Assembly (NCBI GenBank): GCA_032716605.1
Contig: CM064573.1
Span: 3,350,792 to 3,414,791 of the forward strand
Length of the DNA stretch: 64,000 nt
Source: Paralithodes platypus
Lineage: Eukaryota; Arthropoda; Malacostraca; Decapoda; Lithodidae
Direction: 5' to 3'
Every line of letters begins with the position of its first letter. Within the stretch, counting starts at the first letter, position 1. The translations under genes and the position numbers were made by a program. A model generated the notes under the pieces. The model was not told the DNA's origin and searched no databases. It was given only the letters and a program-made list of their open reading frames with translations. Shown piece after piece: positions 22,779 to 33,565 of the stretch.

Positions 22779-22884
22779 GAATAAAACAGAATATATTAGG
22801 CCTACAGAGACATTTGGCAAGGATCCCTAAAGTTTGGAATCCTTGCCAAATGTCTCTGTAGGCCTAATATATTCTGTTTTATTC
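22779..22884. repeat. Perfect hairpin, 46-bp arms
   Basis: Arms 22779-22824 and 22839-22884 are exact reverse complements, separated by 14 bases. The arms include aatatattaggcctacagag. They show no mismatch, unlike every other foldback in this window, so it is recent or maintained. It abuts repeat H. Confidence 0.9.
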
Positions 22885-23198
22885 ATCATATATACTTTGT
22901 ATATTGGTCAATGCACTGAATAGAATTTGAGAGTAATATGTCTGTAACATTAATGAATATAGAAATGAGTGATATTTTGATGACTTCAATCTATATATTT
23001 CGACTCACTGGATGGAAACTGATTACTATTGGGTGTAAGAGGAAGAGCAGCAGACGATGTTTTATTTTCCCTCATTGGGGTATGTGCCAGAGTATAGGCT
23101 ATACAGTACAGTAAATTCAATTTCAATTCAAATTACTTTATTGTCACAATTTCATAGTACTGTCCTGTACTGTACATAAAATAATATAAATATATAAC

Positions 23199-23538
23199 TG
23201 TAAGGGGAGGTTTTTAGTGTGTTTCCTAGACTTCCATCAAGCTTGAAATTACCCCCCCTTAACCCCCTTTCAAGATAAATTTGAAAAAAATTTGGTAGAA
23301 AATTTTTCTCGGCCAAAGGCCGGTTCTTCTTAAACTACAGGCTCGCTATCGCTCGCCAGAAAAAAATCTACACCTAAATGGCACGAAAGGTCTTAAAAGT
23401 GACATAAATGGGGCGAAAGTTCTTAAAATCGCCAAACTAATGGGGCGAACGTCTTTAAATCTCAAAAGCAATGGGGCTAAACATGAGGAAGAAAGGAGTA
23501 AATAAAAAAAATCCTCAAGTGGAAATCTCCCCTCAATA
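23199..23538 (-). repeat. Element G, inverted copy
   Basis: Left taaggggaggtttttagtg and right atctcccctcaa are inverted ends. The core has gctcgctatcgctcgccag. It lies head to head with the copy at 23559-23875. Confidence 0.55.
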
Positions 23539-23558
23539 GACGCCCGACCACAATTGCT

Positions 23559-23875
23559 TTAAGGGGAGATAGGTCGTTTTGCTGGACCTTCTTTTCCCTT
23601 GTGTTTATCCCCATTAGTTTTGACATTATAACACTTTTGGCCCATTACATTGGCGATTTTAATATGTTTAGTTCCATTTTGTTGTCAAATTTAAGACCTA
23701 TCGTGCCATTTAGGTTGCGAGCCTGTAATTATAAGAGGAACCGGCCGAAGATTTTTCTATCAAAACATTTAAAAATTTATCTTGATTTTTTTTCTTCTAA
23801 GTTTAAGGGAGGTCTAGCGAGGAAACTAAAATATAAATTAATTAATATACCAAAAAACAGCCCATCTCCCCTTAA
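23559..23875 (+). repeat. Element G, TTAA-flanked copy
   Basis: Ends TTAAGGGGAGATAGG and, at the right, ccatctccccTTAA. The interior shares gcccatt, then gttttgacattataa words with 47618-47974 and 43265-43600. Core sequences (ccggccgaagatttttctat) overlap element F, so F and G are related. The ORF here is repeat sequence. Confidence 0.65.
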
Positions 23876-23885
23876 AAAATTGCTG

Positions 23886-24815
23886 AAAAAAAACGGTTGT
23901 GTGACACCGGCTTAAATTAGTAGATGTCATATCAGGCCTCATTGTGTTATTTATAGCAGGATTCCATCTCTCTCTCTCACTGTCTTACTCTCTCTATTTC
24001 TCTCTCTCTGTCTCACTCTCTCTCTCTCTCTCTCAGTGCAGTCATTAATATTCAGCTTACTTATTAGGAGTTGCACACGTCATGAAGCTGCCTCTTGCAT
24101 ATTCATTTATCATTGTTTAACCCTTTTGGTACGTGGATGCCTTGCTTGCTCTTATCAATAGAAAGTCTTGCTGAATTGAGATTGTGAAGGATCTATGAGT
24201 GTCATACGTACATACTGTCATACATACATACTGTACATATATACATACATACAGTACATACATAATTCATCCGAATTGTGACTGTTAAATACCATTGTTA
24301 TATGTCACCATATATATTGAGGTATTATATTATACTGTATATATAATGCGTACCTTTAGGCTCAACCACATACAAAAAAAAAAAAAAATGTCTGTCTGAA
24401 TTAACATTTTCTCAAACAATGTCATCAAAGCGATGTAACCATCGCTTTGATGAATGTTTTTTGTCATATGAATTTGCCATGTACAGTATTAGGTAATGTA
24501 GAAATTAAACGAGAACAAATACAGCTGAATTTTGTTGATTATAAATTCAAATTCAAGGTGGAATTGACATGGGTTCTACACGGCAGAATAAACTGGTAGT
24601 TTTATGATGATATACACTGAGAGGGATAATCTACAACCCTTATCTCAAGGTCACTACCGAGTCACCTTCACCTTTTACTTGATTATGACTTGCACTCTTA
24701 CTTGGAAATAAGAAAAGAAATTACAATAATTTTTTGCCGACCTTTTTTTAACCCCTTCTGTACGATGATGCCTGTTTACCTTTTATTCTGGCTCACATTA
24801 GATGTGAATATGGGG
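23886..24815. other. Spacer: simple repeats and TTAA fragments
   Basis: 23890-23918 matches the right end of MITE V (46769-46982). A (TC)n microsatellite at about 23968-24035, (TACA)-type repeats at 24205-24265, and a relic TTAACCCCTTCTGTACG near 24748. No gene. Confidence 0.4.
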
Positions 24816-24819
24816 GTTG

Positions 24820-25015
24820 CTGAGCATAGGGGTAGGCACAGAAAGACATGGGATCAGGTACTTCTGTCTGTTCTTAAAATAAAGAACTTGACAACAAAGT
24901 CAGCCCAAAACAATGTTGCCTGAAATGCCGCCATTTAGGACGTAAGGCTGAATCTACACTCTCTGTGAACGTAACAGTCTTTAAACTTGTACTGTATGTA
25001 CGTATGTACAGTTCC
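24820..25015 (+). mobile_element. LINE family J 3' end fragment
   Basis: ggtaggcacagaaagacatg, then atcaggtact, then aaagaacttgacaacaaagt, then aatgccgccatttaggacgt. Ends in (TGTA)-type repeats. Same family as 62690-62905 on the same strand. Confidence 0.6.
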
Positions 25016-25250
25016 CTACAAATGTCCCTGAACACTTAGCCAAGGATACCCCTTTAACCCCTCCAACCCGGAAGGGCTCTTGAACGCCCATAACAACCTC
25101 GGCCCGCGCAACCCGGAAGGGCTCTTGAACGCCCATTGCTTGCGTGCGTGCTTTCGAATGCCGCGCGTACATTTTTGGTATCGTGGGACGGTAGGTGGCG
25201 CCACCAGGCGTAAACTACGCCACAGCAACAGTATCTACCCCGACGCCATC

Positions 25251-26602
25251 ATGGACAGTACGCCAAATAGTGATTCCGCTGTGTCCGATACCATGCTTCC
25301 TACGACGCCCTTGCTAGTTCGTCGCGCCTTACCCCGACGCCATCGCCTAAATGTGTTATCTCCCGGAGGTATTGAGACGACATTGAGACTTTATGAGCGA
25401 GCTGATGCCAAGCATAATGTTGATGATGAAGTCAGTGACGACTCCAGTAATTATAAGTCGAGTGATTATGGCCATGAGAATGAGAAAGAAGAGCAATTCC
25501 TGGGATTTGCGAGAGAACATGACAGTGATGAGAGTGATGAAGGTGATGTACCAGTTGTTGAGGAAGCTGGTTTACCTAAAGACAGTGAACTTGAGAGAGT
25601 GAGTGAGTGGGAGAGTTCAAGGTCACTCACCAAATTTTGCATAAGTGACACGACTCCAAGCCCTTCCCCAGGTAAATCGCCTTTCAAGCTACATTTGTAT
25701 AAGCAGAAAATACTTGAGAAGGCGGCCGCGGCAGCTAGGGAACAAGCAAAACTACTTGGTGAGGATGAGGCTGTGAGTGAGGGTCAGCGTGGTGACCCTT
25801 CTCGTCCGCCATTGTCTCCCTTATCTACCCACGCCACCCAAGATGACCCGGATGCCCCGCATTCTTCCCCATCACCCCCACCATTGCCAAGGGTTGAGGA
25901 CCCCCCACTTTCGGCCTATTTGCCTCCTAGGTCCCCCGACAGGAGACATACTGCTGCCGAAAAGGGGAAAGGTAGGAAATATACCAAAAAAATTAAGAAA
26001 AGTAAGAGAGTTTTGTTCGAGGCTCCCGCGGCGTCCACCCCGGCCGGCCCCAGCCATACGTCCCCGCAACTTTCCCCACGGTCCTCCCCACCTCTCCCGC
26101 CTTCAACATGTCTTCCTGAAGAAGTCTTTGAGCTCGCATCACCAATACCTGGGCCTAGTGACAGTGAAACATTGCTTTCTGTCACTCGTCGCAGGCCAAG
26201 GAGCCCAGGACCTCGGGGGGACACAGCCTCACCTGCCACTCCTTACCCACCTCGCCCACCCGCACGCCGCCCACGCATCACTGGTTCTCCGCCAGGTTAT
26301 GTGGGGCCCACTGATGATGAAGGGCACCTCTCTGAAGACTCTGGCCATGATTACATAGGTCCACCGTCAGGGCAAGATGACCACTCTGACGATGACTATA
26401 TGGACATCGACGACCCTCGACCCATCCGCTTGGCCCAGCGTCGTGCTGTCCGTCGTGCTGCCCGCCGCCCTGGCCGACGCCCTCACCGCCCTAGGGCGCG
26501 CGCCTCCCGAGTTGGCCGTGGGCGTGCTGGGCCACCAGCTGGAGCTCCTCGTCAGCGTAGACAAGACCCATTCTACGTTTTTCAGTGGCAAGACGTAGTT
26601 GT
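25251..26602 (+). pseudogene. piggyBac transposase, N-terminal part
   Basis: Open from ATG 25251 (MDSTPNSDSAVSD) to the LINE insertion. Upstream in-frame codons to 25080 exist, but they cover the terminal repeats, so 25251 is the likelier start. The region is acidic, Ser-rich and Pro-rich, with a nuclear-type basic stretch near RKYTKKIKKSKR. Disordered N-terminal extensions are usual in piggyBac transposases. The last codons read FQWQDVV, then run into the LINE tail. Frame and sequence resume as QDVVDEDGYNPDV at 29645 onward. Confidence 0.8.
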
Positions 26603-29600
26603 TGTTGTTGTTCCCTAAGCTGCCTGGCCGAACAGCCCCGAGTCCCTGAGAAAGGCCATGGCCACGATCGGGCTTTCCCACAGAGCTCTCATTGAGTGTA
26701 GATTGTGTTGTTGGCGTAAGTGGTTGTGTGAAATGCAGTCTTCTATGATGTGTTTAATGGTATGGGGTGCTGTGTTACATCCCGGGCAGGTGTCGACAAC
26801 GGAGTCATCCAGTCTCTTCTGATAGCTCAGGAGAGCTGGATGGTGTCCGCATCTCAGCCTGGCCAGGTGGACTCTGTCCTTGCGAGGAAGGGAGGATTCG
26901 GAAGGATGGATTTCGGGAGGTCGTGCATGCAGCTGCGTGTTGTCTGTGAGTGAGTGGATGGATCGGTGAGAGATATGAGTATGGATGTGCTTCTGGAAGT
27001 TGGTTCGGGGTGGGCAGGGAGGGAGAGAGGACAATAATTGTGTGTGATACCGTGTGCTGGGTGTTGTTTTGATATTTCTTGGTGTCTGTGGGTGTGTTGC
27101 CATGTAGTTTAGTGGGTGGTCTTGGTTCGTGGAGGCTGCTGCCAGGAATTGAGTGCCTCTCATGTCCAGATGGTCTTTGACTTTGAGGATTTTGGTTTCT
27201 TGATGTAGGTGATCTGTGGGTGCAGTAGCTGTGCAGCCTGTAATGATCTTCAGGGCTTTGTTTTGAATAGTCTGTAAGGTCTTATGTGTTTCAGCTAGGT
27301 TAGAAGCCCAGGCTGGGCTTGTGTATTCCATCATTGATCTTATGTATTGTTTATATACTGTGGTGGTAGTTTCTTTGTTGTGTCCAAATTTTGTGTGAGC
27401 AAGTGACCTGAGGGCGTTAAGTCTGGGTGTCAGTTTCTTTTTAATGTTTGTGGTGTGCTGTTTGAATATCATATGAGTATCATATGTTACTCCTAGGATT
27501 TTGGGTGTGTGTGTATGTGTTAGGGGTGTGTTGTTTATGGTGAGTTGAGGGATGTATTCGTGTTCTCCTGTCCAACTTGTGAGCAGGGTTGCGGTGGATT
27601 TGGCTGGGGCTAGATTAAGTCTGTTTGTAGTGCACCAGCCATGTAGTGTGTTGAGATAGGGTTGAAGGAGATCTGTTGCTCTTTTTGGGTCATGGTGTGT
27701 GCATGTGAGTGTTATGTCATCTGCATAGGAGGCTAAGTTTATTTGGGGCGTATTGGGTGTAGTTATATCGTGCATGTACAGATTGAAGAGTGCGGGCGAT
27801 AGGACGGATCCTTGTGGGACTCCGTTTGGAAAGTTTCTGATTTTAGATGACTGACCGGCAAAAGATACGTGTGCACATCTGCCTGCTAGGAAGTTGGCCA
27901 GCCACCGTTTTGTGTTGTTGTGCATGTTTGTGTTGTAGATTTTGTTTGTTAGGTTGTGGCGGGGGATGGCATCGAAGGCTTTACTAATGTCGAGTGTGGC
28001 TAATAGTGATCTGTGTGGTGGTCTAGCTGAATTGATGCCGTCGAAATCTCTTTGTGTAAGGTCTGTGAGAAGAGTGTTTGTGGAGTGCAGTGGCCTAAAT
28101 CCATGTTGTGTGTTGGAGCTAGGGGTAGGTCAGGTGTAATTAGTTGTAATACTAGGCGTTCCATGACTTTGGAGGGGGAGCAAAGGAGTGTGATGGGGCG
28201 GTGCGAGGAGGGTAGCGTGGGGTCTTTGTTGGGTTTGGGGAATGTGATGATGATACCATGCTTCCAAATGTCTGGTATTGTGTTGTGTGAATAGCTGTAG
28301 TTTGATATGTTAGTGAGTGCTTGTATGCCTTGTGGTCCCAGGTGTCTGAGGTGTATGTTGCTTTATGTTGTCTAGGCCACAGGCGGGTGAGTGCTTGAGA
28401 TTGTTGATGATATGCTTTGTCTGGTGATTGGTGAAGGGTGTATAGTCAGGGTCTGTGGGGAATTGTCTCTTACGTCGGATGACACGTCGGTCGTCTTTGT
28501 GAGGTTTTAGGTGGCTGACATGTGAAAAGTGATTGATGAGAGTGTTTGCTTGTTGTTTACATGAAGGAGTAGAGTCTGTTGTTGTGATTGCAGCATGTGA
28601 TTGTGTTGTGTTGCTGTTGGAAAGTGTGATGCTGTTTAGTGTTTTGTATAGTTTTTTGGGGTTTGTTTTGTGATCAAGTGTTTGTAGGAAGTTATTCCAA
28701 TTTAGTTTTTGTTTCTTGTATTTTGTTGTTAGTTTGGGTGTTGAGTGCTTGAATTTGTTGTGTGATGTCTTGTGTGTGGGGTGCTGGGGAGTGTTTCAGT
28801 ATGTCGCGTTGTCTGATGAGGTTTTGAATTTCTGGTGTGAAGTTGGGGTTGTGTCTTTTTCTGTTACCTCTTGGAATGTGTTTCTTGTCAGCGTTTTGGA
28901 TAGTTTTATTGAGTATGTGTACAGCATTGTTGATGTTAGTGATGGGTGTACTGTTTAGAGTTGTGAAGTGTTGTTCTGTCTCATTTGTGAATGCTTCCCA
29001 GTTAGCTCTTTTATAATTGGTGTATGTGTGTTTGTGGCTAGCTGGGGTGAGTCTGGTTTTGGTGGTGATAATGATCGGGAGGTGGTCAGAGCCTAAGGTT
29101 CTGACCACCCTCCAGGATGTTGTGGGGGCGAGTTCTGGGGAGCAAAAGGTGATGTCTGGAGATGATGGGTTATAGAGGGCTTGGTGAGGAATATGGGTAT
29201 GTTGATGGATGTCGTTAAGGATGATGAGGTTATCGGTTTGGTTTTGTAGTACCAGCCCTCTGTCTGTGTCGGGGTTGTCGACAAACCAGGCCGACGTCTT
29301 GGCGTTGAAGTCACCACCCAGGATGATGTGTGGGGTGTTTGTGATGTGTTGTAAGTGTGGTCTGTATTCATTTGGTACTGTAGGGGATGTTTGGGGAGGG
29401 ATGTATGTGTTTATGATGGTTATGTTGGAGTTGTTGCCAGTGCGTATTTTAATTGACTGTATTTCTGTTGTGTTATCATTTGGGGGGAGGAGTGATTTGG
29501 TTTGTACACTGGTTACTATGTATGATATTTCTTTGTGTACCAGGGTGATGAGTCCACTGCCCCCGCCGACAGCCCGGTCTTGTCTGATGGTGGTGAAATT

Positions 29601-29644
29601 ATGAAATGTGGGTGTTTTTTGTGTTGTGCGGAGTTTTGTTTCTT
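26602..29644 (-). mobile_element. LINE family A, copy A2, inserted in piggyBac transposase
   Basis: Minus strand, 3' (GTT)n tail at 26602-26612 and 5' truncation inside the endonuclease at 29644. Flanked by a perfect 14-bp target duplication gcaagacgtagttg (26588-26601 and 29645-29658), which falls inside the transposase reading frame and keeps its phase. Length about 3.04 kb. Confidence 0.9.
26615..27925 (-). pseudogene. Reverse transcriptase of LINE A2
   Basis: 436 aa of the same protein as A1. It starts at MHNNTKRWLANFLAG because a frame break just upstream (about 27930-28040) separates the earlier RT motifs. Retains NGVPQGSVLSPALF and YADDITL, thumb and C-terminal CPGCN...H...C, ending GLFGQAA. 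Differences from A1 are few (for instance MMEYTSPAW against VMEYASPAW). Confidence 0.85.
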
Positions 29645-29648
29645 GCAA
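28692..29648 (-). pseudogene. Endonuclease domain of LINE A2
   Basis: 318 aa. The true element starts at the QETKL motif that holds the catalytic Glu, so the first endonuclease strand is missing. Retains GGGSGLITLVHKE, HIILGGDFNAKTSAW and SDHLPIII, the APE-type core. Followed by a helical linker to the RT. The first residues of the open frame derive from the piggyBac flank. Confidence 0.8.
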
Positions 29649-30878
29649 GACGTAGTTGATGAGGATGGATACAACCCTGATGTGCCAGCTTTTGATGAGG
29701 TACTGGAGGGTTCAGGCATTACCCCCAATTTTCCTGCAGGCCCCAATGCTCCACCACACAAACTATTTGAGGCCTTCTTTGATGAGGAGGTGGTAGGCTA
29801 TGTTGTCAAAGAGACAAATAAGCAGCACCAATTCCAGGTCCACTTTTTGGGCAAGGTGACCAAGGGCCACATGAGGCAGTGGACCCCAGTGACTCATAAA
29901 GAGTTCATGGTGTTCCTGGCACTCACCATGCTAATGCCTCATGTCAAGAAGCATAGGTTGCCTGACTATTGGATCACCAATGATCTGATATCCACCCCTG
30001 CCTTCGGGAAATATATGTCTCGCGACCGGTACCTTGATATCCTCGCAGCGCTCCATCTTGTCACCAACCTTGACGTCCACCTCCCAGACAAGCTGTGGAA
30101 GATTAGGACGTTGTACGAGATGATGCGAGAACGCTTCACCTCCTACTTCAAGCCCTTCCGCAAGGTCGTCATTGACGAGTCTCTTGTGCTGTTCCGGGGA
30201 AAACTCAGCTTCCGGCAGTACATCCCCTCAAAAAGACATCGCTTTGGCATAAAATTCTTTGTGCTGTGCGACTGCCAAACTGGCTATGTCCTGGACTTCC
30301 TGGTCTACAGCGGGAAGGAAGGGGACTTGCTTGTGGACCCCCTCATTGGCTTTGGCGGAGCAGTGGTGCAAGCCATGATGGACCGCTACTTTCACAAGAA
30401 TCACGTCCTCTACACGGACAATTATTACACGTCCCACACTCTCTCACAGTACCTGCATGAGCGCAAGACGGGGACTGTAGGCACAGTACGAGGGAAAAGG
30501 AAGGGCATGCCACCTTTCCCTCCAAAGACCAAAAAAGGTGATGTGTTCCGGAAGAAGTCGGGGCCCATTCTGGCTATCCACTGGCACGACCAGCGGAAGG
30601 TCAACCTCCTGACCACCATCCACAAGGGGGAAATGGTGGAGACTGGCAAGGTGGATCGCCGCACCCAGGCCAGGGGGACCAAGCCCGATGCTGTCCTGGA
30701 CTACAACATCAACATGAGGCTGGTGGACAAGTCCGACATGCAGATAGGCTTCATTGACTGCCTGCGTACCTCGTGCAGATGGTACAAAAAGTTCTTTCTG
30801 CATATGGTGGACATGTCAGTTCTGAATGCCTACAATATACAAGCTTCGGAATGTGAACACACCCATGAAGTTCAATAG
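29645..30878 (+). pseudogene. piggyBac transposase, catalytic (DDE/D) part
   Basis: Resumes the frame broken at 26602 (QDVVDEDGYNPDVPAF). Shows the DDE_Tnp_1_7 core: WTPVTHKEFMVFLALTMLM, YWITNDLISTPAFGKYMSRD, and three acidic residues expected for catalysis: VVIDESLV (Asp at 30174-30176), VLYTDNYYTSHTLSQYL (Asp 30417-30419) and MRLVDKSDMQ (Asp 30726-30728). piggyBac enzymes excise and insert at TTAA, as seen at the element's ends. The open frame that begins at 29535 includes antisense LINE sequence that is not part of this protein. The frame shifts near 30838 and stops at 30878. Confidence 0.9.
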
Positions 30879-31191
30879 CCTGTGGAGGTTCCAAAAGCAG
30901 GTGTTGACGGAGCTCCTGGAGAAGTATGCTACGCCACAGAGGGCAGTGGCACATCCTGGGCCCGCCGTTATTGACCGCTTGCAGTGTGCTCAATACTTGA
31001 TTAGGCACAGGCTTGGTTCCCTGCCTCAGAATGAATCAGGAAGAACACAGCAGAAGCGGTGCCATGTCTGCTACAACAGCAGGGTGAGGCCGAGGCCAGG
31101 TAAAAAGTCAACCATGGAGTGTGTGGAGTGCAAGGTGGCACTCTGTGCTTTAGAGTGCTTCTTTGATTACCACTCCAAGCTGGAGTTCTAA
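30826..31191 (+). pseudogene. piggyBac transposase, C-terminal zinc-binding tail
   Basis: In the +1 frame relative to the catalytic part. Reads IYKLRNVNTPMKFNSLWRFQ, the usual continuation after the third catalytic Asp, then a Cys-rich end: RCHVCYNSRVRP, MECVECKVALCALECFFDYH. A Cys/His tail of this kind binds the terminal repeats in piggyBac family members. A single indel near 30838 separates it from the core; it could be a real mutation or a sequencing error. Confidence 0.85.
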
Positions 31192-31454
31192 TAATCATAC
31201 TGAAATTGCCAAATAATGACAATATGTACACTATAATTATATATAGGCAAAAAGTGGAAGAAAACCAATTTATTGTAATACAAAAGTCATGTATTATGAA
31301 AATTGATACAAATACAATTACACCATAATAATATGTGAAAGTGACACATATGTATATACCAAGTGACATTCATATGATTAGAACCTATAGAAATAGAAAT
31401 CAGTGAAAAAAGACCCAATAAATTGTATATAAAACGTTTACAAATCATATAACT

Positions 31455-32315
31455 AAGTGAAAGTGACACAAGACCTAATATTTGATGGCCAAAGTATAAT
31501 AAATACCTGTGATAACGAATAATCAGTGCCTAATACAACAATAACCTACCTCAATTACTAATAAAATGTACGGTATCGAGTGAAAATGAGCATTATCAGT
31601 GACAGTGACACTCTCTAAAGCATATTTGTCAAAGTGAAAGTGACACAAGACCTAATATTTGATGGCCAAAGTATAATACACCTGTGATAACGAATAATCA
31701 GTGCCTAATACAACAATAACCTACCTCAATTACTAATAAAATGTACGGTATCGAGTGAAAATGAGCATTATCAGTGACAGTGACACTCTCTAAAGCATAT
31801 TTGTCAAAGTGAAAGTGACACAAGACCTAATATTTGATGGCCAAAGTACCTGTGATAACGAATAATCAGTGCCTAATACAACAATAACCTACCTCAATTA
31901 CTAATAAAATGTACGGTATCGAGTGAAAATGAGCATTATCAGTGACAGTGACACTCTAAAGCATATTTATCAAAGTGAAAGTGACACAAGACACAATTCT
32001 TGATGACCAAAGAATAATAAACACCTGTAATAACGAATAATCAGTGCCTAATACAACAATAACCTACCTCAATTACTAATAAAATGTACGGTATCGAGTG
32101 AAATGAGCATTATCAGTGACAGTGACACTCTAAAGCATATTTATCAAAGTGAAAGTGACACAAGACACAATACTTGATGACCAAAGAATAATAAACCCCT
32201 GTAATAACGAATAATCAGTGCCTAATACAACAATAACCTACCTCAATTACTAATAAAATGTACGGTATCGAGTGAAAATTAGCAATATCAGTGACAGTGA
32301 TACACTAATAAACAT
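31455..32315 (+). repeat. Tandem repeat, five units of about 175 bp, in piggyBac 3' region
   Basis: Units start near 31455, 31632, 31807, 31973 and 32147 with aagtgaaagtgacacaagac and contain aatgtacggtatcgagtg. Spacing is 166-177 bp. Units differ by small indels. Repeated short word cagtgacagtgac. Non-coding, between the transposase stop and the right terminus. Confidence 0.9.
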
Positions 32316-32941
32316 ATTTTATATAATTGGCCTCAAAATAACTAGAAAAATATCAAATAACCATCACATTCTCAATATCAAACACTAAATCGTCTAAGGG
32401 AGATAAATACTTTGGCGCGACGAGCGGCTAGGTGCGTCGTAGCCATGGCCGGGGCGACGCGTCCGAACGCGGGAAGAATTTGCCGCCGAAAAGCACTCGT
32501 CTTCCCGCGCTCACCATTATGCAACCAGAGGGGCTAGAGACCTCTACTCAACGCCATTCGACAGAGGAAGGTTTGTGGAACATTATTCTTTTTTATTCAC
32601 AACATTACATGCCATATTCATTGACTTACAGAGTAGTTAACATAGCCCAAAGATCGTCAAAACACCCGGTACCGCAGCACAGTCGCAAGCTATAGCCCCC
32701 GGGGCTGGAGGGTTAATATTCCGCACAAAAAGGGCTTGGTTCGCGGTTACTTTATGACCATGCCCTTTCGCCCACCCTACTTATCACCTAGTGGACGATA
32801 GGACATGGTCTTAACCCTTCCCGCCCGGGCAGCATTTTAAAAGGACACTGCGGCAGATGGGCAGGAGCCCGGGTGTCCTTTTAAAATCCATAAGCTTGAA
32901 AGCCTATTCAGCTTGTTTTGAAAGCTGCATGTCCGACGTAT

Positions 32942-33565
32942 CGGACTCGTATCGTCAACTCTTTTAAGTATCTGGGCAGTGTGTTGAGTAAAGATGGGAC
33001 TATGGATGAAGAGGTGCGGGAGAGGGTACAACAGGGGAAGAGGGTTGTAGGAACGCTAAAAGCAGTAACAATAATAGGTGGTCAGTATGGAAGTGAAGAA
33101 GTCCTTGCATGACAGTGTGGTAATCCCGACACTGTCTTACGGAAGCGAAGCATGGACGTTGGTTGAGAGACTCAGACCAAGAGTGAGAGCAGTGAATGAT
33201 TACTTAAGGAGTGCGTGTGGGGTTACATGGAGGGATAGACAGACTAATGAGGAAGTAAGAAGGAGGTGTGGTGTGGAGGTAGATGTGCTGGAAAGTGTGA
33301 AAAGGAACAACTTGAGATGGTTCGGCCATATGGAACGTATGGAAAGCGAGAGAATGACTAAGAGGGTGAGCGAGGTGGAGGGACAAAGGGGGAGAGGTAG
33401 ACCGAATATGAGGTGGAAGGATGGAGTGAGGAACTACATGAACGAAGGCGGTGCTGGTTGGGGGGAGGGGCGTCGACTGACTGGGGACAGAGGTGCATGG
33501 GGGCGGTTCGTTCGTGGCCACCCCTTCGTGGGATCACAGCGTCAGGCAATAGATAGATAGATAGC
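32942..33565 (+). mobile_element. LINE family R, 5'-truncated 3' fragment
   Basis: Covers the last ~610 bp of family R, ending gcgtcaggcaatagatagat, then agatag. Flanked by a perfect 12-bp target duplication tgtccgacgtat (32930-32941 and 33566-33577). The copy is close to the intact element at 8905-12117. Confidence 0.9.
32950..33560 (+). pseudogene. C-terminal RT fragment of LINE R
   Basis: Starts IVNSFKYLGSVLSKDGTMDE, shifts frame near 33070 (GTLKAVT then VSMEVKKSLHDSVV), and ends with GHMERMESERMTKRVSEVEG and the basic tail. No endonuclease or palm domain, so no enzyme activity is expected. Confidence 0.85.

Larger units (their letters stand above)
25054..32716 (+). mobile_element. piggyBac-type DNA transposon, interrupted by LINE A2
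   Basis: TTAA at both ends (25054-25057, 32713-32716). Left terminus TTAACCCCTCCAACCCGG; the right terminus read inward is TTAACCCTCCAGCCCCGGGG, so the ends are inverted repeats. Contains a transposase in two exact pieces around LINE A2, a 3' region with about 175-bp tandem repeats (31455-32315), and a subterminal duplication of acccggaagggctcttgaac near 25065 and 25113. Without the LINE the element is about 4.6 kb. The transposase has one frameshift near 30838, so this copy is probably inactive. Confidence 0.85.

Noticed and set aside
29535..29644. First ~36 codons of the piggyBac-containing ORF
   Set aside because: These codons are antisense LINE A2 sequence; the transposase resumes at the duplication at 29645.
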